A DNA stretch of 41,638 nucleotides from a bacterium (GTDB lineage Bacteria; Margulisbacteria; Marinamargulisbacteria; SXXA01; JAHFDB01), in the NCBI GenBank assembly GCA_023249195.1, contig JAHFDB010000004.1, positions 1-41,638 on the forward strand, written 5' to 3'. Positions 6,624 through 15,400 of the stretch are shown here, one piece after another (the stretch's first letter is position 1; every line of letters starts with the position of its first letter). Position numbers and translations under genes: made by a program. Below the pieces are notes generated by a model, which saw only the letters and a program-made list of their open reading frames with translations, was not told the DNA's origin and did not search any database.

Positions 6624-7964
6624 CTACTCAGGCTTATTTCTTCCCAAAGCTGCATGTCCACGCACAAAATTACCAGTAACCAAAGCTGCACCAGTAGTAA
6701 TTTCGCCTGCCAAAAGAGTAGCTCCTATAATCTCAGAAAATTTATCCACCATGCCAGAACCTGCACATTCCATAATACTCAAGCATTCTTTTTGAGTTCC
6801 ATTTCCAGTACCCCCACCCACTGTGCCAACAAGTAAGCTTGGGATATGAAGACTAACATAAAGATCTCCATCACCATTAACCTCACAATTCGATGTTGCC
6901 ACATGAGAACTTGAAATGTCTGCCATGTCCTGACCGCATGCTAGAAAAATAGCAGCCATTCCATTTGCGGCTTGACAATTGATACCTAACATATTTGCTC
7001 TCATACTCGACAAATAGCCTCTGTGCCACAGCTTTTGCATATCTTCAGGTGATACGCGGAGTTTCTTTAATACCTCTCGTGTCACAACAGACTCACAAAA
7101 AACTGATTTCCCAAACGTAGAGTTTGTTACGTGATTTGATATTTTCTTGACTGCTGAATAATTAGATCTTTCATAAAAGTGTTTTTTCACAGCCTCTTCA
7201 ATAAATTGACAGGCTTTGTGCGTAGCCACATTAATCATATTCATTCCTTGAGCATCACCCGTTGAGTAAATAAACTGTAAAAGAAGCCCTCTTTCAATCA
7301 ATTGGGGTTTTATTTCAAGAAGTTTGCCGTGACGAGTTGTTGACTCAGCAATTTCTCTTATTTTTTTGTAATGCAATTTCACCCAATCTACAATAACTTC
7401 TGATTCTTCTATTGTTTCTGTGATAAAAACTGGCGAAACATGTAAATAGTTAGACTTTACTCTTACTTTGACGCCTCCACTTTCTGACACAATTCTCATA
7501 CCTAAATTATAAACAGTAACAATAGCACCTTCTGTTGTTGCCATTGGAACAAAAAAGCTACCTTCGGCATGTTGCCCATGCACTAAAATTGGCCCTGTAA
7601 TTCCAACAGGAATCTGTGCAACACCAATTAAATTTTCAATATTACCCTTCCACTGTTGAGGCAAAACAGGCTGGCCAGAAAGATGCTTCAAATTAACTCC
7701 CACTGTCTCTTCTACCCATTTTCTTCTTTTTTCAACATTCTCATGAGCATAATCAGACTCACCAAATTTGGGAATTTTTAGATGTTTTTTATTCTGAACC
7801 ACTCGAAACGCCACATCTTCCGCCCTAATCACCTTAGCATTTTTATGAACAACTGGAGGTTTTTTGAGTGCTTCTATCGTGGAAAATAGGATACCTTGTT
7901 GCAATGTCGCAGGATCTGAGTTTTGGTCTATAGAAATCTGAGCATCAACGCCGAAATCCACCAT
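6624..7964 (-). CDS. hmgA: Hydroxymethylglutaryl-CoA reductase (NADPH, class I type)
   Basis: This enzyme reduces HMG-CoA to mevalonate, the committed step of the mevalonate isoprenoid route. Signature segments are ENLIGVAQIPVGITGP, MATTEGA, STGDAQGMNMIN, CGQDMADISSSH and VGTVGGGTGNGTQ. Catalytic residues by family alignment, numbered from the start used here, are E145 (TTEG), K286 (FGKSV), D346 (GQDMAD) and H437 (VRGHA); all are present. There is no N-terminal membrane anchor, so it should be cytosolic. ATG 7964 was chosen over an upstream in-frame ATG at 7988 because CAGAGGAGAA sits 7 bases before it, giving 446 residues. The canonical DAMGMNM is DAQGMNM here. No other mevalonate-pathway gene is in the window. 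The sensor-kinase gene follows after 2 bases. A consensus -10 box lies upstream at 8034-8029. Confidence 0.95.
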   Translation of the reverse strand: MVDFGVDAQISIDQNSDPATLQQGILFSTIEALKKPPVVHKNAKVIRAEDVAFRVVQNKKHLKIPKFGESDYAHENVEKRRKWVEETVGVNLKHLSGQPVLPQQWKGNIENLIGVAQIPVGITGPILVHGQHAEGSFFVPMATTEGAIVTVYNLGMRIVSESGGVKVRVKSNYLHVSPVFITETIEESEVIVDWVKLHYKKIREIAESTTRHGKLLEIKPQLIERGLLLQFIYSTGDAQGMNMINVATHKACQFIEEAVKKHFYERSNYSAVKKISNHVTNSTFGKSVFCESVVTREVLKKLRVSPEDMQKLWHRGYLSSMRANMLGINCQAANGMAAIFLACGQDMADISSSHVATSNCEVNGDGDLYVSLHIPSLLVGTVGGGTGNGTQKECLSIMECAGSGMVDKFSEIIGATLLAGEITTGAALVTGNFVRGHAALGRNKPE

Positions 7965-8209
7965 ATTGTTTTCTCCTCTGTTACCCAAAAGCTAATAACA
8001 TTATCTGCCATATTGATGGGATGAGGGCATTATACCTTGAAGAAGTACATGGAGGAATGATCTAAATCAATTTCCAAGATCACGCTGCCTGCTGTTGAAA
8101 AATATGAATTTGGTAAACACACGATTCACTTTTCTCTTCGCGGAGTCACTCAAAGGCTTAAATAGCGGCTGATATTTGGCACAAGAGATATGACAGCGTG
8201 TTTAACTTA
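7965..8209 (-). promoter_or_regulatory. Intergenic region with a probable promoter for HMG-CoA reductase
   Basis: This 245-base gap separates the response-regulator stop from the reductase start. On the minus strand a consensus TATAAT lies at 8034-8029, about 65 bases before the start codon; the -35 area is weak. No open frame of interest, tRNA or clear terminator was found in it. The reductase-kinase pair can thus be transcribed separately from the response regulator. Confidence 0.4.
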
Positions 8210-9232
8210 CTAAAACCGCGTCAACTCGGCCCCCATCCACTGAGTCACCTGTTGTCGAATAAGTTTGTATTGAATTAAGTAAGATACCTTTTCCAATAAT
8301 TTTCTATTTAAAAATGGCTTTGTAATGTAATCCGAGGCTCCAGCCCGAATGGTCTGAATGATCAAATCAAAATCATCAAAAGCTGTCAGCATCACTACCA
8401 CAATATAGGGGTCAAATTTTTTGATTTCTTCTACACATTGATCCCCACTTTTTTCAGGCATTCCAATGTCCAGCAAGACCAGATCTATCGGCGGTTTTTG
8501 AGTCTTCAACATCTCAAAAGCTTCCTTCGCGCTATTGGCCATAAGCACCTCAAATTCATCCGTAAGGGCCATCTCAACACCCGTTAATACGTGAGGTTCA
8601 TCATCCACCACCAAAACTTTGGGTTTAGTCCATTCTTTGAGCAGAGTATGAATTTTATTGTCTTCAATGGCTTTTAATACTTCCGTCTCAGTAAAATCAT
8701 GGGGAGAGGTGTTAAAAGGAAAAAACAAAGCCAATTCACTTGGTTTAACCGCAAGATGTTCTCGTTTACGATGGGTTAAATGGTGCTTAAACGCTTCCAG
8801 TCGGGTTTTGATTTCCATAAGACTCGTGCGTTCAAGTTCTCGGTTAAGATTTTCAAGAGTACTTTGATGATCAAAGGCTTGGTGCATGGCAATGCTCAAC
8901 TCGGCTTCGTGATAGGGTCTCTTCAAAAGGTCTGACGCCCCTGCTTTCATCAAATCGATGACGTCTTTAGGAGAAATATCATCTGAAAGAAGAATAATAT
9001 GAGGCAGTGGATACATGGCTTTCAAAGTATCCATCACCACGGTCGCAGACATATCTAATAACGTAGTGGAAAGGATCACAATTTGAACTTTCACGAGATG
9101 AGTCGCAAAAAGTGCAATGCCATCCTTGGCGTTTCTAGCTGTAAAAACATTGTAACATTCTCGGGTTAATACCGTAGAAATACGGTCACATTCAATTGGA
9201 TTTTCTTCAATAACGATTACTAATTTACTCAC
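8210..9232 (-). CDS. Response regulator with two receiver domains (first one degenerate)
   Basis: From GTG 9232 the protein has 340 residues. REC1 (about 4-120) keeps the fold (KLVIVIEE, IVILS, HIILLSDD, LLKRP) but has E9/E10 in place of the Asp pair and S55 at the phospho-acceptor position, so it cannot take Asp phosphate. A helical, coiled-coil-like linker spans about 121-200. REC2 (204-325) is canonical: D210/D211, acceptor D255 (LVLLDIGMP), T283 (MLTAF) and K305 (ITKPF). There is no DNA-binding or enzymatic output domain. AAAAGGG lies 8 bases before the GTG; an in-frame ATG at 9280 has no ribosome site, which decides the start. The nearest kinase is at 3940-6621, on the far side of the HMG-CoA reductase gene. 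It is divergent from hisE across a palindromic intergenic region. Confidence 0.87.
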   Translation of the reverse strand: MSKLVIVIEENPIECDRISTVLTRECYNVFTARNAKDGIALFATHLVKVQIVILSTTLLDMSATVVMDTLKAMYPLPHIILLSDDISPKDVIDLMKAGASDLLKRPYHEAELSIAMHQAFDHQSTLENLNRELERTSLMEIKTRLEAFKHHLTHRKREHLAVKPSELALFFPFNTSPHDFTETEVLKAIEDNKIHTLLKEWTKPKVLVVDDEPHVLTGVEMALTDEFEVLMANSAKEAFEMLKTQKPPIDLVLLDIGMPEKSGDQCVEEIKKFDPYIVVVMLTAFDDFDLIIQTIRAGASDYITKPFLNRKLLEKVSYLIQYKLIRQQVTQWMGAELTRF

Positions 9233-9297
9233 TATCCAGTCCCTTTTTGTAATGATTGAGATAACCCCAATATTCCCCATCGCAGGATGAATGAAAC

Positions 9298-9337
9298 ATG
9301 TTCGGCGAAAAAGGTCTCTTGATCAAGAGCTGAACAT
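9298..9337. promoter_or_regulatory. Palindromic element between response regulator and hisE
   Basis: CTCTTGATCAAGAG at 9316-9329 is a perfect 14-bp palindrome. It is flanked by ATGTTC (9298-9303) and GAACAT (9332-9337), themselves an inverted pair with a slightly shifted centre. It sits in the divergent intergenic space, 84 bases from the GTG at 9232 and about 60 bases from the hisE start. It may be an operator; no terminator-like T-run is attached. Confidence 0.4.
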
Positions 9338-9391
9338 TGTTGGTTAAACTAATTTCAGGTAGAGTAATGTCATTATACAAGGAGATTTGAC

Positions 9392-9673
9392 ATGCTTACA
9401 TTCATCAGCCAACTTGAAACCATTATTGAAAACCGAAAAGAAAAACTCCCAGAAGGGTCTTACACAACAACCCTCTTCAAAGCCGGTTTAGACCGTATTT
9501 TACGAAAAATTGGGGAAGAAAGTGGCGAACTTATTATCGCTGGAAAAAACCAAAATAAAACTGAAATCGCCAACGAGGCCGCCGATCTCTTATTTCACAT
9601 TCTTGTCCTTTTACACAACGAAGGGCTTAGCCTCAAAGATGTAGAAGAGGTTCTTAAAAACCGCCATGAGTAA
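9392..9673 (+). CDS. hisE: Phosphoribosyl-ATP pyrophosphatase HisE
   Basis: HisE hydrolyses phosphoribosyl-ATP to phosphoribosyl-AMP and pyrophosphate, the second step of histidine synthesis. The 93-residue length is typical of stand-alone HisE. The all-alpha MazG-like metal-binding motifs are visible: EGSYTTTLF, KIGEESGELIIA (E-x2-E) and NEAADLLFHILVLL (E-x2-D). ACAAGGAGA lies 7 bases before the ATG. No other histidine gene is in the window and no HisI domain is fused. The last 8 bases overlap the next gene, so the two are translationally coupled. Confidence 0.93.
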   Translation: MLTFISQLETIIENRKEKLPEGSYTTTLFKAGLDRILRKIGEESGELIIAGKNQNKTEIANEAADLLFHILVLLHNEGLSLKDVEEVLKNRHE

Positions 9674-10184
9674 TTTTTTAAAAGCAGCAATTGGCATCAT
9701 TCTTGCCATCAGTCTGGCTGCCTTCGGGTTTCTCATTTGGCTAATCTATTTTAAAGAAAAATCAGGCTCTTACGCAGAAGCAGTCGCACACTTGCCCGCA
9801 CTGAATGCCTTACTGAACAGTCTTAGTACGGTCTGTCTTATCGGTGGGATCATGGCCATCAAAAAAGGACTCAAACAACGTCATATGAAATGGATGTTCA
9901 GTGCCTTCATTTTTTCAACACTTTTCTTAATGTCTTACATCACTTATCACAATTTCCACGGAGACTCTCACTTTGCCAAAACGGGCCTCATCAGACCTCT
10001 TTATTTTTTTGTATTGATCTCTCATATTTCACTCACAATCATAGCCCTACCCCTTATTCTTATTACCTTCTTCTTGGCGCTCACACAGCACTTCCCTTAC
10101 CACAAAAAAATAGCCAGAATAACCTTTCCTATCTGGCTTTATATCTCCATCACTGGGGTGCTGATCTATCTTTTTAACCTATAA
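9666..10184 (+). CDS. DUF420 family membrane protein (CtaM/YozB-like)
   Basis: 172 residues with about five hydrophobic segments (about 5-28, 46-66, 75-95, 108-135, 150-170). The pattern LPALNALLNSLSTVCL, HMKWMFSAF, SYITYH, RPLYFFVLISH, then FPYHKKIARITFPIWLY with conserved histidines matches DUF420. Members such as CtaM in Staphylococcus are needed for maturation of haem-copper terminal oxidases, so a role in respiratory oxidase assembly is a family-level expectation only. It overlaps hisE by 8 bases. Its stop lies one base from the dapA stop on the opposite strand, leaving no room for a private terminator. Confidence 0.8.
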   Translation: MSNFLKAAIGIILAISLAAFGFLIWLIYFKEKSGSYAEAVAHLPALNALLNSLSTVCLIGGIMAIKKGLKQRHMKWMFSAFIFSTLFLMSYITYHNFHGDSHFAKTGLIRPLYFFVLISHISLTIIALPLILITFFLALTQHFPYHKKIARITFPIWLYISITGVLIYLFNL

Positions 10185-10185
10185 C

Positions 10186-11076
10186 TTAAGCTTTTAACAC
10201 CACCAAAGGCGCCAAAACCGCACGAATCTTCGCCTTTTCTTCCGGTGTTGCTTCAATCAAAGGTAACCGCAATCCGCCTACCTTAAACCCCATCATTGCT
10301 AGCGCCGCTTTTACAGGCGTTGGATTTGAGGTAATAAACAACACCTCGAACAACGCCTCTAGTTTTTTCTCAAGCGCATACGCCTCTTTCTTATCCCCTT
10401 TTGCAAAAGCGTCCACCATCTCTTTAATTTGAGTTCCTGCACAGTGGGATGCAACCGAAATAACCCCATAGGCCCCGTGCTCCATAAAGGGCAGTGTAAG
10501 CCCATCATCACCCGAATAAATGACAAAGTTTTTTGGAACCACTTTACGAATTTCTTCTACTTGAATCACACTGCCTGCCGACTCTTTAACCCCAATAATA
10601 GTCTCCATTTTAGCCAGTCGTCCCATTGTTTCGGGCTCCATATTACGAGATGTTCGGCCAGGAATGTTGTATAACACAATAGGCAACCGAGTCGCCTCTG
10701 AAACCGCCTTAAAATGTTGATAAATGCCTTCTTGAGACGGCTTATTGTAATAAGGCACCACTTGCAACACCCCATCTACACCCATTTTTTCTGCATTTTG
10801 AGTCGCCTCAACCGCAGTAGCCGTACAATTAGAACCCGTCCCAGCCATGACCTTAGCCTTACCCTTTAACGCATGAACCACAACCCTAAAGAGTTCCAAT
10901 TCTTCTTCCGCCGTTAAGGTGGGCGATTCTCCGGTAGTCCCTGCTAAAAGCACCGTATCTGAACCGGTTTCTACCAAAAAATGTGCCAGCCGAACAGCCT
11001 CGTCATAATTGACCGTTTTATCGGCATGAAAAGGCGTGACCATCGCGGTAATGAGTCGTCCAAATGGATTTTTCAT
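10186..11076 (-). CDS. dapA: 4-hydroxy-tetrahydrodipicolinate synthase
   Basis: DapA condenses pyruvate and aspartate semialdehyde at the entry to lysine and diaminopimelate synthesis; diaminopimelate feeds peptidoglycan. At 296 residues it is a full-length TIM barrel of the class I aldolase/N-acetylneuraminate lyase family. Schiff-base lysine K164 is in IIGVKESAG. The proton-relay residues T47/T48 (AGTTGESPTL) and Y136 (VLYNIPGRT) are present, as is R141. AAAGGAG is 7 bases before the ATG. The start overlaps the rmuC stop by 4 bases (ATGA), so the two share a transcript. Confidence 0.97.
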   Translation of the reverse strand: MKNPFGRLITAMVTPFHADKTVNYDEAVRLAHFLVETGSDTVLLAGTTGESPTLTAEEELELFRVVVHALKGKAKVMAGTGSNCTATAVEATQNAEKMGVDGVLQVVPYYNKPSQEGIYQHFKAVSEATRLPIVLYNIPGRTSRNMEPETMGRLAKMETIIGVKESAGSVIQVEEIRKVVPKNFVIYSGDDGLTLPFMEHGAYGVISVASHCAGTQIKEMVDAFAKGDKKEAYALEKKLEALFEVLFITSNPTPVKAALAMMGFKVGGLRLPLIEATPEEKAKIRAVLAPLVVLKA

Positions 11077-12254
11077 AAAAGCTCCTTTAAAACCGAATCT
11101 TGAGTAGGCAGCTCCTGCACATTTCTAAGCTGTCTTTCAATCGTTCTAGACTTTCTTGAGGCATCCTCGATAGTATTGCCTGCTTCTTGTAATTTCTTTT
11201 GTGTCTTATCTAAGATATCTCCAAACTTACCAAACTCGGTCTTAACGGCCCCTAGGACACTCCAGACCTCGCTAGCCCTTTGTTGTATGGCCATCGCCCT
11301 AAAACCCATCTGTAGACCATTTAAGATAGCTGCAAGCGTAGTTGGACCGGCCACTACCACACGAAATTTCTGTTGCAAAACATCTGTCAATCCCGGTAAG
11401 CGTAGCACCTCGGCGTACAACCCCTCAATCGGCAAAAATAAAATCCCAAAATCTGTTGTAAAAGGAGGACATAGATACTTGTCAAAGATATCCTTTGCCT
11501 CTGATTTAATTGTCGTTTCCAATTCTTTTTTAGCCAGAGCAACCCCCTCGCTATCGACACTGTCCTGAGCAGCCAAAAGCCTTTGATAGCTTTCTTGAGG
11601 ATATTTAGAATCAATAGGAAGCAAACAGTCTTTCAATTTAATCGCAAATTCTACGGTTTCATTACGCTGAGGATTCACTTTTGTATTCACTAAATATTGC
11701 TCTGGGGTCAAAATTTGGTCCAACAAGTTTCCCAACTGAATTTCCCCCCAAATACCTCGGGTTTTGACATTAGTGAGCACACGTTTCAGATCCCCAACGC
11801 CACTCGCCAAACTTTGCATTTCGCCCAAACCCTTATGCACCAATTCCAACCGTTGGCTCACCAACTGAAAGGAATCCCCCAATCGTTTTTCTAAGGTAGC
11901 ATGCAGTTTTTCATCCACCGTCAGACGCATCAGCTCTAATTTTTTCCCATTGTCTTCTTGCAATAAATGCAGTCGATTTTCTAAGGTCTGACGCATCACA
12001 TCCATTTTTTGATCATGCGTCTGTGTCAGCAAAGAAAGCTGCTTAGAAAAACTGTCCAATTGATTTTTTTGGAGGGTAGAAATATCGGTCATCGACCGAA
12101 TCAATGAGTCATTAAACAGTTTCAAAGAGGCTTGCAGTTCCTCACGATTTCGACGAAACTCTTCTTGCATGGATGCACGATAAGCCCAAGCTATTCCAAT
12201 AAACAGAATAATAAGAAGAAACAAGACAGCATAAAGTAAGATTATCGCGCTCAT
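11073..12254 (-). CDS. rmuC: RmuC family DNA recombination/maintenance protein
   Basis: 393 residues. An N-terminal membrane anchor (about 3-24) is followed by a long coiled coil (about 30-150) and the RmuC nuclease-like domain (about 160-340). Recognisable segments are TRGIWGEIQLGNLLDQIL, VEFAIKLKD, LPIDSKYPQESYQRL, PFTTDFGILFLPIEGLYAEVL and VVVAGPTTLAAILNGLQMGF. RmuC in E. coli limits inversions at short inverted repeats. The family is restriction-endonuclease-like; the PIDSKYP segment carries the expected acidic residue and lysine. It overlaps dapA by 4 bases and begins 12 bases after tRNA-His on the same strand. Confidence 0.93.
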   Translation of the reverse strand: MSAIILLYAVLFLLIILFIGIAWAYRASMQEEFRRNREELQASLKLFNDSLIRSMTDISTLQKNQLDSFSKQLSLLTQTHDQKMDVMRQTLENRLHLLQEDNGKKLELMRLTVDEKLHATLEKRLGDSFQLVSQRLELVHKGLGEMQSLASGVGDLKRVLTNVKTRGIWGEIQLGNLLDQILTPEQYLVNTKVNPQRNETVEFAIKLKDCLLPIDSKYPQESYQRLLAAQDSVDSEGVALAKKELETTIKSEAKDIFDKYLCPPFTTDFGILFLPIEGLYAEVLRLPGLTDVLQQKFRVVVAGPTTLAAILNGLQMGFRAMAIQQRASEVWSVLGAVKTEFGKFGDILDKTQKKLQEAGNTIEDASRKSRTIERQLRNVQELPTQDSVLKELL

Positions 12255-12266
12255 AAGGAATTTCTA

Positions 12267-12342
12267 TGGGGTGAACGATGGGACTTGAACCCACGACCAG
12301 CGGAACCACAATCCGCTGCTCTACCAACTGAGCTACGTCCAC
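12267..12342 (-). tRNA. tRNA-His (GTG anticodon)
   Basis: On the minus strand the cloverleaf reads GTGGACG acceptor, GCTC/GAGC D stem, GCGGA/TCCGC anticodon stem with loop TTGTGGT (anticodon GTG), GTGGG/CCCAT T stem and CGTTCAC acceptor. A C discriminator and encoded CCA follow. The extra G before position 1 (12343) can pair with C73, the G-1:C73 identity element of tRNA-His. It lies between the end of the rpoC transcript and rmuC. Confidence 0.97.
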
Positions 12343-12393
12343 CATAAAATGTAGGAAATGAGTGTAGCGTATTTAGAGAAAATTGGAAACAAT

Positions 12394-12418
12394 GGGTGTG
12401 AGACATGTGCTCACACCC
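12394..12418 (-). terminator. Hairpin after rpoC
   Basis: GGGTGTGAG (12394-12402) and CTCACACCC (12410-12418) form a perfect 9-bp GC-rich stem with a 7-base loop, 15 bases past the rpoC stop. On the minus strand the hairpin is followed by ATTGTTTCC, a poor T-tract. It is therefore a likely but not textbook terminator of the ribosomal-protein/RNA-polymerase operon, or an end-stabilising structure ahead of tRNA-His. Confidence 0.5.
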
Positions 12419-12432
12419 AAAAACAGAAGAAA

Positions 12433-15400
12433 CTAGAAAGCTTCCATCTCCAGCACCAACTCTTCACTTAATTCCTCTTCAAAAGCCATTGTCTCAACCA
12501 CATCTAGATCATCCACTTCCAAACCAACACGCTGATAAATCGGCATCCCAGTCCCGGCAGGAATAAGCTTCCCAATAATGACATTCTCTTTCAAGCCATA
12601 CATCGGATCAGATTGACCTTCAATAGCAGCTCTCGTCAAAACGCTGGCTGTTTGTTGGAAGGAAGACGCAGAGACAAAGCTTTCTGTATTCAACGAAGCA
12701 CGCGTAATCCCTAGCAAAACTCTTTCACCTACGCTAGGAGCCTTACCTGCTTCCATCATTTCAATATTGGTCTTTTCAAAAACACGAATATCAATCAGCT
12801 CATTCGGCAAGAAACGGGTATCTCCCATTCCCACAATATTGATTTTTCGGGTCATCTGACGAACAATAACCTCGGTATGCTTACTGTTAATTTGTACACC
12901 TTGTGAACGATATACCTTTTGAACTTCTTCCCCCAAGTAAGCCTGGGTTGCAAAAACACCCTTGGTATCCAAAATATCGTGAGGATTAATGACCCCATCG
13001 GTCAACTGATCGCCACGCCTTACTTTTTTACCTGAGTACACCTTTAAACGTGTCCCATAAGCAATTTTGTACTCTTTTTTGTCTTTTTCTCCAATGACGG
13101 TTGCCATACGGTAACCTTCTTCATCAGAAATTTCAACGATCCCGTCTAACTCTGTCAAAATAGCAGCATCTTTAGGCTTTCTACCTTCGAACAATTCTTC
13201 AACCCGTGGAAGACCTTGAACAATGTCCTTGGTTTTAGAAGCATCAGACCCGCCGATTCTTTCTCTGGCAATAATTTCACCCACTCGAACTTTACTGCCA
13301 TCCGCAATAAAGAAATTGGCACCCGATAAGACCGAGTAAGATTCTCCAGGACAAATTCGAACAGTATAAAGCTCTTCTTTTTCTTTGGTTTTACCTTTTA
13401 ATTTCGAAAACGCTTGCTTTCCTGCTTTGGAAATATTGACAATGATACCCCCGACCTCAAGAATCAGACCCGGAGCCAATTCTCCTTCGGTTTTGATTCT
13501 ATCGCCCTCTTTGTACTGTACCGCAATGCGCTCAGGAATTTCATAATCATGGAACACCTTGGGATTAAGAACAAATACTTCTCCGTCTTTCTTGGCAACC
13601 ACTTCGACAACTTTCCCATCTTCATCTTTACGCGACTGAAGATCCACACCAATCAACTTCACAATACCTTCACTTTCAGAGATCACATACTCATAAGCAG
13701 GGTCATACTCTGCCAACGAATCTCCGATATCCAATTTTTGCTTAGGTTGAACCAAAATCGTACTTCCTCTAGGAATAAGATAAGCGCGTTTTTGTGTTTT
13801 ATCGGAAGCAACATAAAGATTTCCTTCGCGAGTAGATACCCACATAGTTTCACCGTGTTGGTCAGAAATTTTGCTCATCGCCAAATCATCAGGAAATTCT
13901 ACAACGCCGGCATGTTTTGCCTTGATATCCACTTTAGAAGATTTTCTCAAGTCAACCCCCCCAGTGTGAAAGGTTCTCATGGTCAGCTGCGTTCCAGGTT
14001 CCCCAATAGATTGAGCCGCAATAATTCCAACAGCTTCACCAATGTTGATCACTTTGCCTGAAGCCAAATCTAATCCATAACATTTTTGACATAAACCACG
14101 CTCAGAACGACACTTATAAATGCTTCGAACACGCACAGAATCTTTACCCATTTCTTGGATTTCCTGGGCTTGCGCAGGGGTTAAAAGATCTCCCACTCGG
14201 GCAATTTTTTTCTTGGTAGTAAGATTGGTAATATCTTCCATCAAGAATCGACCTTCAAGGAGCTCCGCCAAAGACACAATGATATTAATTCCATCTTTAA
14301 TAGATTGAATCTCAACACCTTCATCCGAACCACAATCTTCTTGAATGATCATGACATCCTGAGCAACATCAACCAATCGTCGTGTCAAATACCCCGAGTC
14401 AGCTGTTCTCAAGGCAGTATCAACCAACCCCTTACGAGCACCATAAGAAGAAATAAAATATTCAGTTAAAGACAAGCCTTCTTTAAAATTTGCCTTAATA
14501 GGAATACTAACCGTTCTACCCTGGGCATCAGACATCAAGCCTCTCATCCCAGCTAACTGCCGTACTTGATCCATGTTTCCTCTAGCACCTGAGTTTGCCA
14601 TAATAAATAAATTATTCAAACGGCCCAATTCTGATTCTAAAGATCCGGCCACTTCTTGTGTGGTTTCTCTCCAAATATCGTTGCTTCGAAGTTGTTTCTC
14701 CCGAGAAGAGATGGATCCCATTTTGAATAGCTTATCAATTTTCTCAATTTCTTTTTCGGCATGTTCCAACAATTTAGGCTTGGTACTTGGAATTTTGAGG
14801 TCATCGACAGAAATCGAAATACCAGACAAGGTAGAATATTTAAACCCAATATTCTTAAGCTCATCTACCAAATGTGCAATAGTAAAATTGCCATACTTGG
14901 TATACCACTTAAACACCAATTCCCCCATTTTCTTCTTCCCTACAATTTCGTTAATAAACTCTTCTGCAGGAAAGCCATGGTGAGCCAAAATAGTTTGAAC
15001 GGTGTCATTAAAAATAACGCGCCCTATCGTTGTTTCATATCTTTGACCATTTAACTTCACCATAATTTGTGTCTGTAATCCGATAGCGCGTGCTTCTAAA
15101 GCCCTCTTTGCTTCATCAATATTAGAGAAGTTTTTACCTTTACCCTGCAAAGAATTCGGATCATCCACTGTCAGATAATAAAGCCCCAAAATCATATCTT
15201 GAGTAGGTGTTACCACGGCACGACCTGAAGAAGGAGACAAGATATTATTCGTCGCCATAATCAAAAGTCGGCATTCGCCTTGCGCCTCTAAGGATAGCGG
15301 CACGTGAACAGCCATTTGGTCACCGTCAAAGTCGGCATTAAACGCTGTACACACAAGCGGATGAATTTGAATAGCAGATCCTTCCACAAGAATGGGTTCA

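Noticed and set aside
13414-14061. 215-codon plus-strand frame opposite rpoC
   Set aside because: It lies wholly inside rpoC on the opposite strand, has no ribosome site and gives a composition typical of antisense shadows.
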